Shown: positions 18,510 through 30,765, numbered from the stretch's first letter. The stretch is 64,000 nt of DNA from Burkholderia sp. BCC1644 (GCF_902833225.1 NZ_CADFEI010000002.1:248001-312000); one strand, 5' to 3'. Made by a program: numbers and translations. Notes: generated from the sequence alone by a model not told the origin.

Positions 18510-19976
18510 ATGGATCTCGCGCTGCTCATCTCGTCGCTTTCCCGACAGGACGGCACGACCCGACACAGCCAGCAGGAAGCGCTGTACCGCAGCCTGCGCA
18601 CCCTGCTGCTCGACGGGCACCTTCCGCCCGGCACGCGGCTCGTGTCGACGCGCGTACTCGCGGCCGAGCTGGGCATTGCACGCAATTCGGCGGTCTATGC
18701 ATACGAGCGCCTGGCGGAAGAAGGCTTCGTGGCCGCCACGCGCAACGGCACGATCACGCGATGGGACGGATCCAGCCGCGCGGGCACCACGAATGAAGAC
18801 GGCCCGCCCGCGGTTCAGCTGTCGGCGCGCGTGCACGGGCTGGAGAACGCCGATCCCGAGCCCGAACGCATGCTGCCGTTCGTCCCCGGCCTGCCCTCGC
18901 TCGACGAATTCCCCGTTGCACAGTGGCGTCGTTGCATCGAGCACGCGTGGAAAACCATCAAGCCCGCCCACCTCGCGTATGGCCCGGCCGAAGGGCTGCC
19001 CGAACTCAGGCGCGCGGTGGCCGCCTACATCCGCGTGTCGCGAGGCGTGCGCTGCGACACGGATCAGGTATTCATCACCGACGGCACGCAAGGCAGCCTC
19101 GAGTTGTGCGCGCGCATGCTGGCGAATCCCGGCGAAAACGGCTGGCTCGAGAATCCCTGCTACAACGGCGCCCGGACGGCCTTCCAGTCGACCGGCCTGA
19201 ATCTCGTGCCGATCGAGGTCGATCACGAAGGGATGGCGCCCACCGGCGAACAGTGGCGCAACCAGCCGCCCCGGCTGATCTATACGACGCCATCGCATCA
19301 ATACCCGCTCGGCGCGCTGATGAGCCCCCGGCGGCGAGCGGCGCTCGTCGAGCATGCGATCGCGTGCGGCGCATGGATCATCGAGGACGATTACGACAGC
19401 GAGTTCCGTCACGGCGGCCAGCCGTTGCCCGCGATCCAGGGCCTGCATCCCGACGCGCCGGTCTGCTATCTCGGCACGTTCAGCAAGACGATGTTTCCCG
19501 CCCTTCGGCTCGGCTTCATGGTGGTGCCGCCTGCCCTGGTCGAACGCTTCACGCGAACGCTGCGCGAACTCGTCCATCGCGGACATTCCGCCGACCAGCT
19601 CGCGATGGCCGAATTCATCGACACCGGTCTCTTTGCGCGGCACCTGCGCAAGATGAGGTCACGCTACGCCGACCGGCGCAGCAGCCTCGAAGCGGCCCTC
19701 GCCCGCCATCTCGGCACCGCGTTGAGCGTGCGTGACAGCCCGGGCGGCATGCATCTGTCGGCGGATCTGGCGCCGCCGCTGCACGACACCGACGTCGCGC
19801 GCGCCGCGTCCGCGCATGGCCTGCTGCTGCAGCCGCTGAGCACCTGTCGCGTCGGCGACGGCCGCCCGTACAACGGCTTCGTGCTCGGCTATTCCGGGCT
19901 GGACGATGCGAGGATCGAGACGGCAACGACGCAGTTCGCGGCCGTCATCGAACGGCTCGGCCGCACGCGCCGCTGA
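18510..19976 (+). CDS. MocR/PdxR-type regulator (GntR + aminotransferase fold)
   Basis: A 488-residue chimaeric regulator. The N-terminal winged helix (about 15-85) includes LRTLLLDGHLPPGTRLVSTR and ELGIARNSAVYAYERLAEEG, typical of GntR proteins. A linker leads to a fold-type I aminotransferase domain (about 110-485) with PAEGLPELRRAVAAY, IIEDDYDSEF and the PLP-binding lysine in GTFSKTMFPALRLGF. Such proteins sense PLP and an amine or amino acid and bind DNA as dimers. It is divergent from the PNPOx-like flavoprotein gene, the probable target. The related known regulator PdxR controls PLP synthesis genes; none of those is adjacent here, so the exact regulon is open. Confidence 0.9.
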   Translation: MDLALLISSLSRQDGTTRHSQQEALYRSLRTLLLDGHLPPGTRLVSTRVLAAELGIARNSAVYAYERLAEEGFVAATRNGTITRWDGSSRAGTTNEDGPPAVQLSARVHGLENADPEPERMLPFVPGLPSLDEFPVAQWRRCIEHAWKTIKPAHLAYGPAEGLPELRRAVAAYIRVSRGVRCDTDQVFITDGTQGSLELCARMLANPGENGWLENPCYNGARTAFQSTGLNLVPIEVDHEGMAPTGEQWRNQPPRLIYTTPSHQYPLGALMSPRRRAALVEHAIACGAWIIEDDYDSEFRHGGQPLPAIQGLHPDAPVCYLGTFSKTMFPALRLGFMVVPPALVERFTRTLRELVHRGHSADQLAMAEFIDTGLFARHLRKMRSRYADRRSSLEAALARHLGTALSVRDSPGGMHLSADLAPPLHDTDVARAASAHGLLLQPLSTCRVGDGRPYNGFVLGYSGLDDARIETATTQFAAVIERLGRTRR

Positions 19977-19983
19977 GCGTCGC

Positions 19984-21534
19984 TCACAGTTGCGATTCGA
20001 TCGGAAACAGCCCCAGAAACCAGACTTCCATCCGCCGCGCCGCCGACACTTCCGGCTCGTGATCGATTTCGGTGACCTTTCCGTCCGCATCGGTCTGAAT
20101 CCACTTGAGCCGCCCTTTCCCGGCCGTATCGGTCCTCGGCTCGACACGCCACGCGATCCGGTCGAGTCGCGATTCCAGATCGTTGGCAACCTGCGACGCG
20201 ATCGCCGGACTCTCGCAGAACACACCGATCTCGGTATTGAGGTTCAGCGAGCGCGGATCGAAATTCATCGACCCGATGAAAATGCGCTGGTGGTCGAACA
20301 CGTAGGTTTTCGCATGCAGCGACGCACGCGACGAGCCGATGATGACGTCCTTCGAAATGCTCTTGTCGCCCGATGGCCGCCGCTCGTAGAGCTGCACGCC
20401 GGCTGCGACGAGGTCGCTCCGGTAGCGGCGATAGCCGGCATGCACGGCCGCCACGTCGGTCGACGCGAGCGAATTGGTGAGCACCGTCACACGCACGCCG
20501 CGCGCCGAATACGCGCGCAGCCGCTCGACGAAGTCCTTGCCCGGCACGAAATACGGCGACACGATCAGCAGGTCATGCTGAGGCTGCAACGCAAGTGCTC
20601 GCAACTTCGGCAACAGGTGCCCGTCGCTGTCCTTCGGCGCATGCGCGATCTTCGACGGATCGTCGTACAGCACCGTCGCGTGCCCCCACGACAATTCGGT
20701 ACCCTGCCCGTGCACGATCCGGTCGAGCCGCTGCCGTGCTTCGAGCACGTACGGATTGTCCTCCATGGCCCTCAGGTAGTCGCGCAGCCGCTCGCGCTCG
20801 CGATCGAGCCCGCCCGGCGCAGCGTCGTGCCCGACCAGCGTATCGATCGGATACGCGTACGGCGAATTCCAGAACGTATCGAATTCGGTCGAGATGTCCT
20901 TCACCGCCGGGCCATGGACGACGACATCGAGATCGCCGAACTCCAGCATCGACGAGGCGCCGAAGTACTCGTCGCCGATATTGCGGCCGCCGACGATCGC
21001 CACCTGGTTGTCCGCGATCAGCGCCTTGTTGTGCATGCGCCGGTTGACGCGCGCGAACTCGAACACCGTGCCGATCTTCTTGAACCGGCGCGTCGCCACC
21101 GGATTGAACAAACGGATCTCGATGTTCGGATGCGAGCTGATCTCGAGCAGCTTGCGGTCGTCCGCGTTCGTGCCGAGATCGTCGAGCAGCGCACGCACGC
21201 GCACGCCGCGATCGGCCGCGCGAATGACGGCATCGGCCAGTTCATGCCCGGTCAGGTCGTCGTGCCAGATGTAGTACTGAAGATCCAGCGACCGGTCTGC
21301 CCGGTCGGCCAGCAGCACACGTGCGTCCAGCGCGTCGACCGGATCGGTCAGCAAGTGAAACGCATCCTGCCCGGGATGCTCGGCGGCCTGCTGCCGGAAC
21401 GCGGCGCCCAGCCGCGTGTGTTCCGTATCGGTGAACGCATGCGTCGGCGCGCGATCGGCCTGCGGCGGAAGGCTGGCGCACGCAACGAGCGCCAGCAACG
21501 AGAGAATCGCACCCCACGAACGCAGCATGGTCAT
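19984..21534 (-). CDS. Phospholipase D family lipoprotein (cardiolipin-synthase-like)
   Basis: A 516-residue protein with two HKD motifs, the signature of the PLD superfamily. The first is HNKALIADNQVAIVGGRNI and the second is HAKTYVFDHQRIFIGSMNFD, with both His, Lys and Asp residues present. The N-terminus, taken from the ATG at 21532-21534, is a lipoprotein signal with LVAC as lipobox. Overall it resembles ClsC/YmdC-type cardiolipin synthases and related periplasmic PLD proteins of proteobacteria. It runs tail-to-tail with the MocR gene, the stops being only 7 bases apart. It probably transfers or hydrolyses phosphatidyl groups at the membrane; a partner such as YmdB is not nearby. Confidence 0.87.
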   Translation of the reverse strand: MTMLRSWGAILSLLALVACASLPPQADRAPTHAFTDTEHTRLGAAFRQQAAEHPGQDAFHLLTDPVDALDARVLLADRADRSLDLQYYIWHDDLTGHELADAVIRAADRGVRVRALLDDLGTNADDRKLLEISSHPNIEIRLFNPVATRRFKKIGTVFEFARVNRRMHNKALIADNQVAIVGGRNIGDEYFGASSMLEFGDLDVVVHGPAVKDISTEFDTFWNSPYAYPIDTLVGHDAAPGGLDRERERLRDYLRAMEDNPYVLEARQRLDRIVHGQGTELSWGHATVLYDDPSKIAHAPKDSDGHLLPKLRALALQPQHDLLIVSPYFVPGKDFVERLRAYSARGVRVTVLTNSLASTDVAAVHAGYRRYRSDLVAAGVQLYERRPSGDKSISKDVIIGSSRASLHAKTYVFDHQRIFIGSMNFDPRSLNLNTEIGVFCESPAIASQVANDLESRLDRIAWRVEPRTDTAGKGRLKWIQTDADGKVTEIDHEPEVSAARRMEVWFLGLFPIESQL

Positions 21535-21808
21535 GATGACCGCCCCCACTCCCGGCGAAGTCTGTTTATTCTGGGCGCCGGATCGAGCGCGGCGCGGATC
21601 GGCAGTCCGGGCGCGCGACGCGTATCGCGCTCGGGCCGTGCCGCGCCACAGCATACTTCGATTGCAATCGGCACTGCACCGTTTCCGCGTTTTCCCGGTG
21701 GCGGTGCTGCAACACGCCCGGCCGGCGCGCGACATACCGCTGTCACACGCGGTGGAAGCGCTCGCAGCGGGATGTCAGCGGGGAGATCGATGCGGGCACA
21801 TGCAAAGA

Positions 21809-21842
21809 AAAACCCGCGACGCATGCAGCCATCGCGGGTTTT
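21809..21842 (-). terminator. Intrinsic terminator downstream of tRNA-Ile
   Basis: On the minus strand an 11-base stem (AAAACCCGCGA at 21809-21819 against TCGCGGGTTTT at 21832-21842) is followed by a T-rich stretch (TTTTTCTTTG). It lies about 40 bases beyond the 3' end of the tRNA. Confidence 0.75.
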
Positions 21843-21879
21843 CGGCATGCCACGGCACAGCGTGGCGCGGCATGAAATC

Positions 21880-21955
21880 TGGTGGGCCCGGCGGGGTTCG
21901 AACCCGCGACCAATCGATTATGAGTCGACTGCTCTAACCGCTGAGCTACAAGCCC
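21880..21955 (-). tRNA. tRNA-Ile (CAU anticodon, lysidine type)
   Basis: A 76-base cloverleaf with encoded CCA (21880-21882). The acceptor stem starts GGGCTTG; the D-arm has the TAGCTCAGCGGTTAGAGC block; the T-arm is GCGGGTTCGAACCCGC. The anticodon is CAT (21920-21922). The anticodon stem and flanks (GTCGACTCATAATCGATTGG) match the pattern of bacterial tRNA-Ile2, whose C34 is converted to lysidine by TilS to read AUA, rather than elongator tRNA-Met. Generic predictors often label it Met. It sits alone, downstream of rpoD on the same strand. Confidence 0.85.
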
Positions 21956-22028
21956 TGATGAGATACGACGCGTGCTACACGCCGCCCTGGCAATGCAGCC
22001 GGGCCGGCATTGTAACAACAAAGGGGAC

Positions 22029-22064
22029 AAACGCCACCGGCATCATGCAGATACCGGCGGCGTT
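22029..22064 (-). terminator. Candidate terminator of rpoD
   Basis: AACGCCACCGG and CCGGCGGCGTT form an imperfect stem between the rpoD stop and the tRNA gene. The following bases on the minus strand are only moderately T-rich (TTTGTCCCCTTTG), so the call is tentative. Confidence 0.45.
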
Positions 22065-22084
22065 CGCAGGAGAGACGCTCGAAA

Positions 22085-24502
<2,418 letters not shown>

Positions 24503-24548
24503 CGCGATTCTCGCCTCTGCTTGGAAAACAAACCGCTGGAAACCTTAT

Positions 24549-24577
24549 ATTATAGCACGCTGGGGAGCCCTCTCTAA
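24549..24577 (-). promoter_or_regulatory. Candidate rpoD promoter between dnaG and rpoD
   Basis: Read on the minus strand, a perfect TATAAT (24549-24554) lies 46 bases before the rpoD start. The matching -35 (TTAGAG, 24572-24577, 17-base spacer) is poor. A dedicated rpoD promoter inside this operon is known in other bacteria, which supports the reading. Confidence 0.5.
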
Positions 24578-24590
24578 GCGCCCCGGCCGC

Positions 24591-26462
24591 CTACAGCCCG
24601 AGCCGACGTTTCATGTCGGTTCGCTGCTGGTTCAATTCCGTCAATTCGGCCAATTCCTCGGGTGTGAAGGTGGATTGCCGCGCCAGCCGGTCAAGCCGGT
24701 CACAGCAAGCGTCATAGCGCATCTTGAGCACCGCCGCCTGCAGTTCCTCCCCCGCGATCCGTTCCTGCTCACGCTGCCGCTCGGGCACCGTCTCGTCTTC
24801 CGGATTCTGTAACAGCAAATCGCGGACGTTTTCATCATAGTCCAGAATTTCGCGGAAGATTTCCTCGTAAGTCGCCCCGTTCGAGGACGTCCGCAGGACA
24901 TCCGACAGCAGCCGGAACTCCGCGCCGTCGCCCAGCGCGCGCGCATGATCGACGACTTCCGCGAACAACTCGCCGATGCGCGGCAACGCGCGCAGGGTCG
25001 CAATCTGCTCGTCGTCGAGCTGCGACGCGATGCGCGGATGCATCACCAGCGTGCGCAGTGCGCGCTTTTCGCTGTCCGTCACGCGGCGGCGCTCGCTGCG
25101 CGCGGGCGCCTGGCGCGGCGGCGCCGCGATCCGCGTATCGACGTCGGACAGCCCCGCGACCTCTTCGAACGGGATATCGAGGCGGTCAGCGAACATGTGC
25201 ATGATCTGCGCGCGCAACGCGTTCGCGGGCAGCGCCTGCAGCAGCGGCTTCGCATCGAACAACGCCTTCGCGCGCCCTTCCGGCTGATCGAGCGCCTTGC
25301 CCGCAATTGCTTCGTTCAGCAGAAATTGCGACAGCGGCATCGCGCGCTCGACCTGCTCGGAGAACGCGTCCGCACCGAACTCGCGTACATAGCTGTCCGG
25401 ATCATGTTCGGTCGGCAAAAAAAGGAACCGGATCGTGCGATTGTCGCCCGCATGCGGCAGGCAGGCCTCGAGCGCGCGCCGCGCCGCCCGCCGTCCGGCC
25501 GAATCGCCGTCGAAACTGAAAATGACCGTGTCGGTCTGGCGCAACAGCTTCTGCACGTGAATCGGCGTGCACGCGGTGCCGAGCGTCGCGACCGCGTTCG
25601 GAAACCCGAGCTGCGCGAGCGCGACGACGTCCATGTAGCCTTCGACGACCAGCATGTACTTGCGCTCGCGAATCGCGAGCCGCGCCTCGAACAGCCCGTA
25701 CAGCTCGCTACCCTTGTTGAACAGCGGCGTTTCGGGCGAGTTCAGGTACTTCGGTTCGCCACTGCCGAGCACGCGGCCGCCAAAGCCGATCACCTGCCCC
25801 TTCACGTTGCGGATCGGGAACATGATCCGCTCACGGAACCGGTCGTAGCGGCGCGCGACGCCCTGCGCGTCGGTCTTCTCGCTGACGATCACGAGCCCCG
25901 ACTCGACGAGCGATTCGTCGCGATAGTCCGGGAACGCGGTTTCGAGGTTCTGCCAGCCGTCCGGCGCGTAGCCGAGACCGAAACGCGCGGCGATCTCGCC
26001 GGTCAGGCCCCGGTTCTTCAGGTACTGGATCGCGACGGTCGCACCGCGCAACTGCTTGCGGTAGTAGTCGCACGCGGCCGTCATCGCATCGGACAGCGCG
26101 GTCGCGACCGATTTCGACACCGGCGCCGGATAGTCGCCGCCACCGCCCCCACCGCCACCGCGCATCGACGGTTCGTGCGGCACGGTCAGCCCGACGGACT
26201 GCGCGAGTTCCTGCACGGCTTCCGGGAACGTGAGCCCCGCGTGCTCCATCAGGAAGCCGATCGCCGTGCCGTGCGCGCCGCAACCGAAGCAGTGATAGAA
26301 CTGCTTGGTCGGACTGACGGTAAACGACGGGCTCTTCTCGTTATGGAACGGGCACAACCCCATGAAGTTGGCGCCGCCCTTCTTGAGCTGCACGTACCGG
26401 CCCACCACGTCGACGATATCGACGCGGTTCAGCAAGTCCTGCAGGAACGAATGCGGAATCAC
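24591..26462 (-). CDS. dnaG: DNA primase DnaG
   Basis: A 623-residue primase that makes RNA primers at the replication fork. The GTG at 26460-26462 is chosen because the protein then begins with the family-typical IPHSFLQDLLNRVDIVDVVG. The CHC2 zinc finger is visible as CPFHNEKSPSF and HCFGCGAHG (about 40-65). The TOPRIM core has VVEGYMDVVAL, TLGTACT and FSFDGDSAG with the metal-binding acidic residues in place. The C-terminal helicase-interaction domain is divergent but of normal length. It lies between the YqeY gene and rpoD on the same strand. A glycine-rich linker (GGGGGGG) at about residues 100-110 follows the zinc domain. Confidence 0.97.
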   Translation of the reverse strand: MIPHSFLQDLLNRVDIVDVVGRYVQLKKGGANFMGLCPFHNEKSPSFTVSPTKQFYHCFGCGAHGTAIGFLMEHAGLTFPEAVQELAQSVGLTVPHEPSMRGGGGGGGGDYPAPVSKSVATALSDAMTAACDYYRKQLRGATVAIQYLKNRGLTGEIAARFGLGYAPDGWQNLETAFPDYRDESLVESGLVIVSEKTDAQGVARRYDRFRERIMFPIRNVKGQVIGFGGRVLGSGEPKYLNSPETPLFNKGSELYGLFEARLAIRERKYMLVVEGYMDVVALAQLGFPNAVATLGTACTPIHVQKLLRQTDTVIFSFDGDSAGRRAARRALEACLPHAGDNRTIRFLFLPTEHDPDSYVREFGADAFSEQVERAMPLSQFLLNEAIAGKALDQPEGRAKALFDAKPLLQALPANALRAQIMHMFADRLDIPFEEVAGLSDVDTRIAAPPRQAPARSERRRVTDSEKRALRTLVMHPRIASQLDDEQIATLRALPRIGELFAEVVDHARALGDGAEFRLLSDVLRTSSNGATYEEIFREILDYDENVRDLLLQNPEDETVPERQREQERIAGEELQAAVLKMRYDACCDRLDRLARQSTFTPEELAELTELNQQRTDMKRRLGL

Positions 26463-26532
26463 CGTGGGATCGAGCGAAAAAAGACAATACGACGCCCGGC
26501 GCACGCATCGCTGGGCGCGCCGGGAACGGGTT

Positions 26533-26979
26533 TTACTTCGTGAGCGCGGCCTTGACCTGCGCGGAAACGGCCGTCATGTCGGCACGGCCGGCGAGCTTGC
26601 CCTTCAGCACGCCCATCACCTTGCCCATGTCCTGCGGGCCGGCTGCGCCGGTTTGCGCGACCGCCGCCTGGACTTCGGCCGCCACTTCGGCGTCCGACAG
26701 TTGCGCGGGCATGTAGCCGCCCAGCACGACCAGCTCGGCCTGCTCCTTCGCGACGAGGTCGTCGCGGCCTGCGGCCTGGAACTGGCTGATCGAATCCTTG
26801 CGCTGCTTGATCATCTTGTCGATCACGGCCGTGATGTCCGCGTCGTCGAGCGTGACGCGATCATCGACCTCACGCTGCTTGATCGCGGCCATCAGCAGGC
26901 GAATCGTCGCCAGGCGCTCGCTTTCCTTCGCGCGCATTGCGGCCTTCATGTCTTCGCTGATCTGCTCTTTCAAACTCAT
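26533..26979 (-). CDS. YqeY-family protein (GatB-tail-like)
   Basis: A 148-residue protein of the GatB/YqeY family, starting MSLKEQISEDMKAAMRAKES and containing IKQREVDDR and KVMGVLKGKLAGRADM. The fold is shared with the tail domain of GatB, which contacts tRNA, but stand-alone YqeY proteins have no established reaction. It is encoded between rpsU and dnaG, a position conserved in many bacteria, which suggests a link with translation or with tRNA amidation. All four genes of the block run on the minus strand. Confidence 0.92.
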   Translation of the reverse strand: MSLKEQISEDMKAAMRAKESERLATIRLLMAAIKQREVDDRVTLDDADITAVIDKMIKQRKDSISQFQAAGRDDLVAKEQAELVVLGGYMPAQLSDAEVAAEVQAAVAQTGAAGPQDMGKVMGVLKGKLAGRADMTAVSAQVKAALTK

Positions 26980-27032
26980 CTTTCACCCGGAATGGAAACG
27001 TGAATCCGACGCCCGCGAATGGGCGTCAACAC

Positions 27033-27066
27033 AAAAACCCGCTTGGGACAGTGTCTCAAGCGGGTT
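27033..27066 (-). terminator. Intrinsic terminator after rpsU
   Basis: AACCCGCTTG (27036-27045) and CAAGCGGGTT (27057-27066) form a strong stem; on the minus strand it is followed by TTTTTGT. It separates rpsU from yqeY-dnaG, so much of the rpsU transcript should end here with partial read-through into the downstream genes. Confidence 0.8.
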
Positions 27067-27173
27067 GCTCGAATCCGGCATCGGCGACTCGCCGCCTGAT
27101 CGGCTGCGCGATCGTACCGAATCGCGCGGAGTCGCCGGTGCGCCGCTCAGCGAACCGCGCGGCGCCCAATCCT

Positions 27174-27386
27174 TCAGTACAGCTTCTTCGGCAACGTCTG
27201 GCTGCGAATTCGCTTGTAATGACGCTTCACTGCAGCGGCCTTCTTGCGCTTGCGCTCCGCGGTCGGCTTCTCGAAAAACTCGCGCGCGCGAAGTTCGGTC
27301 AGCAGACCGTTCTTCTCGATCGTGCGCTTGAAGCGACGCATTGCAACTTCGAACGGCTCGTTCTCTTTAACGCGAATGATCGTCAT
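27174..27386 (-). CDS. rpsU: Ribosomal protein S21
   Basis: A 70-residue basic protein matching bS21 from end to end ([20 protein letters not shown] at the start, a lysine/arginine-rich helix [16 protein letters not shown] in the second half). It is part of the small ribosomal subunit and helps base-pair mRNA leaders with 16S rRNA. It opens the macromolecular synthesis block rpsU-yqeY-dnaG-rpoD and has its own promoter and terminator. Confidence 0.98.
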   Translation of the reverse strand: MTIIRVKENEPFEVAMRRFKRTIEKNGLLTELRAREFFEKPTAERKRKKAAAVKRHYKRIRSQTLPKKLY

Positions 27387-27425
27387 GATCCGACACGAAT
27401 AAAGGTTTGCAGGGAAAGACTACCG

Positions 27426-27453
27426 AGTATAGCAGAGCGATTGGATTGTCCAA
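27426..27453 (-). promoter_or_regulatory. Sigma-70-type promoter of rpsU
   Basis: On the minus strand TTGGAC (27448-27453) and TATACT (27426-27431) are separated by 16 bases, a good match to the consensus. The start codon of rpsU lies about 40 bases downstream of the -10. Confidence 0.65.
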
Positions 27454-27491
27454 AGGCACGGGGCCTGGTCCCGCCAAGAGGCGCCGGCCCG

Positions 27492-28712
27492 TCAGGCGCC
27501 GCGCGAATACTCCGCCGCGGCTTGCCCGGCCGCCGTGCCGGACGCCCATGCCCACTGGAAGTTGTAGCCGCCGAGCCAGCCCGTCACGTCCATCGCTTCG
27601 CCGACGAAGAACAACCCCGGCACGCGCGCGCTCATCATCGTCGACGACGACAGCTCCCGCGTATCGACCCCGCCCTTCGTCACTTCGGCCTTCTTGTAGC
27701 CCTCGGTGCCGTTCGGCGTCAGCGTCCAGCCGGACAGCGCCTCGCCGATCTGGCGCAGCGTCTTGTCGGGCAGGTCCGCGAGCCGCGCGTCGGCCGCGAC
27801 GCGATGCGTGTCGAGCCACGCATGCGCGAGGCGCGACGGCACCCAATCGGCGAGCAGCGAACCGATCTGGCGCTTCGACGAGTGCTTCGCGTCGAGCAGG
27901 TCGGCCACCGTGTCACGCTGCGGCAGCAGGTCGACGCGGATCGGGTCGCCGGGCTGCCAGTAGCTCGAGATCTGCAGGATGCCGGGCCCCGACAGGCCAC
28001 GATGGGTCAGCAGCAGATCCTCGACGAATTCGCCGCCGCGCTTCTTGTCGCCAGTCGACACGCGCACTTCGAGCGACACGCCCGACAGGGCCGCGAACGG
28101 CGCCCAGTCCTGCTGCGCGAACGTCAGCGGCACGAGCGCGGGCCGCGTATCGACGAGCTTGTGGCCGAACTGCTTCGCCAGCCGGTAGCCGAAGTCGGTC
28201 GCACCGATCTTCGGGATCGACAGGCCGCCCGTCGCGACGATCAGCGCGCGCGCGCCGATCGCCCCCGCCTGCTGCGTGTCGAGCACGAACCCATCGGCCG
28301 GCGCGTGGCGCACCGCGTCGACGACCACGGGCCGGCGCCACGCAATGCCACCTGCGTCGCACTCGTGCTTCAGCACGTCGATGACCGCGTCGCTGCCGTG
28401 GTCGCAAAAAAGCTGGCCCTTGTGCTTTTCGTGCCAGGTCACGTGATGGCGCTTGAGCAGCCCGAGGAAGTCGCGCGGCGTATAGCGCGCCAGCGCCGAA
28501 CGCGCGAAATGCGGATTCGACGACAGATAGTTGTCGGGCCCGGCGTACAGGTTCGTGAAGTTGCAGCGGCCGCCGCCCGAGATGCGGATCTTCTCGGCGA
28601 GCCGTGGCGCGTGATCGATCAGCACGACGCGGCGGCCGAGCTGCCCGGCAACCGCGGCGCTCATCATCCCGGCGGCGCCCGCGCCGATCACGGCGATGTC
28701 AAAAGTTTCCAT
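27492..28712 (-). CDS. HI0933/BaiN-family flavoprotein
   Basis: A 406-residue FAD-dependent oxidoreductase. The dinucleotide-binding motif is at the very N-terminus ([19 protein letters not shown]); other family marks are the GGGRCNFTN block, [19 protein letters not shown] and, near the end, [20 protein letters not shown]. Members of this family (HI0933, BaiN) are annotated as NAD(P)/FAD oxidoreductases, but their physiological substrate is generally unknown. It is divergent from tsaD and lies upstream of rpsU on the same strand with a 105-base gap. Confidence 0.9.
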   Translation of the reverse strand: METFDIAVIGAGAAGMMSAAVAGQLGRRVVLIDHAPRLAEKIRISGGGRCNFTNLYAGPDNYLSSNPHFARSALARYTPRDFLGLLKRHHVTWHEKHKGQLFCDHGSDAVIDVLKHECDAGGIAWRRPVVVDAVRHAPADGFVLDTQQAGAIGARALIVATGGLSIPKIGATDFGYRLAKQFGHKLVDTRPALVPLTFAQQDWAPFAALSGVSLEVRVSTGDKKRGGEFVEDLLLTHRGLSGPGILQISSYWQPGDPIRVDLLPQRDTVADLLDAKHSSKRQIGSLLADWVPSRLAHAWLDTHRVAADARLADLPDKTLRQIGEALSGWTLTPNGTEGYKKAEVTKGGVDTRELSSSTMMSARVPGLFFVGEAMDVTGWLGGYNFQWAWASGTAAGQAAAEYSRGA

Positions 28713-28775
28713 GGCGCGGATTGTACCTGCCCGGCATCGGGCCCGGGCCGCCGCCAGCGGCGGCAGGCCCTCGCC

Positions 28776-28784
28776 TGCTATACT
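28776..28784 (+). promoter_or_regulatory. Extended -10 promoter element before tsaD
   Basis: TGCTATACT is an extended -10 (TGn plus TATACT), 58 bases before the tsaD ATG; no strong -35 is needed for this class. It lies in the 130-base divergent gap shared with the BaiN-type gene. Confidence 0.5.
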
Positions 28785-28842
28785 TTCCGGTTACGTTGAC
28801 CTTCCTGCGGCGCGCTCGATACGGCGCGCCCTGCCCGCACCC

Positions 28843-29883
28843 ATGCTCGTTCTCGGCATCGAAAGCTCCTGTGACGAAACCGGCCTCGCGCTCTACGACA
28901 CGCAGCGCGGCCTGCTCGCGCACGCGCTCCATTCGCAGATCGCGATGCACCGCGAGTACGGCGGCGTCGTGCCCGAACTCGCGTCGCGCGACCATATCCG
29001 CCGCGCATTGCCGCTGCTCGAGGAAGTGATGGCGCAAAGCGGCACACGCCGCGACGACATCGACGCGATCGCGTTCACCCAGGGCCCCGGCCTGGCCGGC
29101 GCGCTGCTGGTCGGTGCGAGCATCGCCAATGCGCTCGCCCTCGCCTGGAACAAGCCGACCGTCGGCATCCATCACCTCGAAGGCCATCTGCTGTCGCCGC
29201 TGCTCGTCGACGAACCGCCGCCGTTCCCGTTCATCGCACTGCTGGTGTCCGGCGGCCATACGCAACTGATGCGCGTGACCGACGTCGGCGTGTACGAAAC
29301 GCTCGGCGAAACGCTCGACGACGCGGCCGGCGAAGCGTTCGACAAGACGGCGAAGCTGATCGGCCTCGGCTACCCGGGTGGCCCGGAAGTGTCGAAGCTC
29401 GCCGAGACGGGCACGCCGGGCGCGGTCGTGCTACCGCGCCCGATGTTGCATTCGGGCGATCTCGACTTCAGCTTCAGCGGCTTGAAGACCGCCGTGCTCA
29501 CGCAGATGAAGAAGTTCGAAGCGGCGAAGCTGGAGGGCGCTGCGCTCGACCGCGCGAAGGCCGACCTTGCGCGCGGCTTCGTCGACGCGGCCGTCGACGT
29601 GCTCGTTGCGAAGTCGCTCGCCGCGCTGAAAAAGACGAAGCTCAAGCGCCTCGTGGTCGCGGGCGGCGTCGGCGCGAACCGCCAGTTGCGCGCGGCGCTG
29701 TCGGCCGCCGCGGCCAAGCGCGGCTTCGACGTGCACTATCCCGATCTCGCGCTCTGCACCGACAACGGCGCGATGATCGCGCTGGCGGGCGCACTGCGGC
29801 TCGGCCGCTGGCCCGAGCAGGCGAATGCCGACTACGCATTCACCGTGAAGCCGCGCTGGGACCTCGCGTCGCTCGCACGCTGA
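28843..29883 (+). CDS. tsaD: tRNA threonylcarbamoyladenosine transferase subunit TsaD
   Basis: A 346-residue protein that completes the universal t6A37 modification of ANN-decoding tRNAs, together with TsaB and TsaE. The ATG at 28843 gives the conserved start [13 protein letters not shown]. The iron/metal-binding histidines are in [12 protein letters not shown]; the ASKH nucleotide-binding signatures include [13 protein letters not shown] and [13 protein letters not shown]. Length is normal for bacterial TsaD. The longer upstream frame has no homology and is rejected. It is monocistronic and is followed by a terminator. Confidence 0.97.
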   Translation: MLVLGIESSCDETGLALYDTQRGLLAHALHSQIAMHREYGGVVPELASRDHIRRALPLLEEVMAQSGTRRDDIDAIAFTQGPGLAGALLVGASIANALALAWNKPTVGIHHLEGHLLSPLLVDEPPPFPFIALLVSGGHTQLMRVTDVGVYETLGETLDDAAGEAFDKTAKLIGLGYPGGPEVSKLAETGTPGAVVLPRPMLHSGDLDFSFSGLKTAVLTQMKKFEAAKLEGAALDRAKADLARGFVDAAVDVLVAKSLAALKKTKLKRLVVAGGVGANRQLRAALSAAAAKRGFDVHYPDLALCTDNGAMIALAGALRLGRWPEQANADYAFTVKPRWDLASLAR

Positions 29884-29902
29884 ACCGCGCAACCCACGCA
29901 AA

Positions 29903-29927
29903 AAAGGCCGCTCGGTGAGCGGCCTTT
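29903..29927. terminator. Bidirectional terminator between tsaD and folE2
   Basis: AAAGGCCGCTC (29903-29913) pairs with GAGCGGCCTTT (29917-29927) around a 3-base loop, with A- and T-rich flanks on both sides. It sits between the convergent tsaD and folE2 genes and can serve both. Confidence 0.85.
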
Positions 29928-29955
29928 CTCATTGGCGCGACAAAAAGACGCAGCG

Positions 29956-30765
29956 TTATGCGGCCTGACGCTTGTCGCGCTCGATCAGCGCATACGCACT
30001 GTGATTGTGGATCGACTCGAAGTTCTCTGCTTCGAGCACATACGCAACCACGCGCTCGTCCGCGTCGAGACGCTGCGCGACGTCGCGCACGAGATCCTCG
30101 ACGAACTTCGGATTCTCGTATGCGCGCTCGGTGACGAACTTCTCGTCGGGACGCTTCAGCAGGCCCCACAGTTCGCACGACGCCTCTTCTTCCGCGATGC
30201 GAATCAGCGCCTCGACCGGCAGGTCGGCCGCGAGCTCCGCGTCGATCGTCACGTGCGAGCGCTGGTTGTGCGCGCCGTACTGCGAGATCTTCTTCGAGCA
30301 CGGGCACAGGCTCGTCACCGGCACGAGCACCTTCAGGAACAGGCGCGTGTCGCCGTGGCGGCTTTCGCCCGCGAGCGTCACTTCATAGTCGAGCAGGCTC
30401 TGCACACCCGACACCGGCGCCGTCTTGTTCACGAAATACGGAAACGTGACCTCGATACGGCCGGCTTCGGCTTCGAGCTTCTCGAGCATCGACGCGAGCA
30501 TCGCGCGGAACCGCTCGACCGTCAGCGGCGCGCGATTCTCCTCGAGCAGCGCGACGAAGCGCGACATGTGCGTGCCCTTCTGGTCGGCAGGCAGGCGGAC
30601 GTCGAGGTTCCAGACACCGACGGTCGGCTGCACGTCGCCGCTTTCGGTACACACCGTCAACGGATGCCGGACCGCCTTCACGCCCACGCGCTGAATCGGA
30701 ATCTGACGGGTATCCACCGTGCTCTGCACGTCGGGCATCACGAAGGCGGGATTCATCTGGTTCAT
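29956..30765 (-). CDS. folE2: GTP cyclohydrolase FolE2 (type IB)
   Basis: A 269-residue enzyme making 7,8-dihydroneopterin triphosphate from GTP, the first step of folate synthesis, in the form that does not depend strictly on zinc. The ATG at 30763-30765 is preceded by AAGGATT at a good distance, and the protein starts [16 protein letters not shown]. The active-site cysteine lies in [20 protein letters not shown]; other family marks are GTHMSRFV and [15 protein letters not shown]. It stands alone, convergent with tsaD, 154 bases downstream of dxs on the same strand but separated from it by a terminator. Confidence 0.95.
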   Translation of the reverse strand: MNQMNPAFVMPDVQSTVDTRQIPIQRVGVKAVRHPLTVCTESGDVQPTVGVWNLDVRLPADQKGTHMSRFVALLEENRAPLTVERFRAMLASMLEKLEAEAGRIEVTFPYFVNKTAPVSGVQSLLDYEVTLAGESRHGDTRLFLKVLVPVTSLCPCSKKISQYGAHNQRSHVTIDAELAADLPVEALIRIAEEEASCELWGLLKRPDEKFVTERAYENPKFVEDLVRDVAQRLDADERVVAYVLEAENFESIHNHSAYALIERDKRQAA

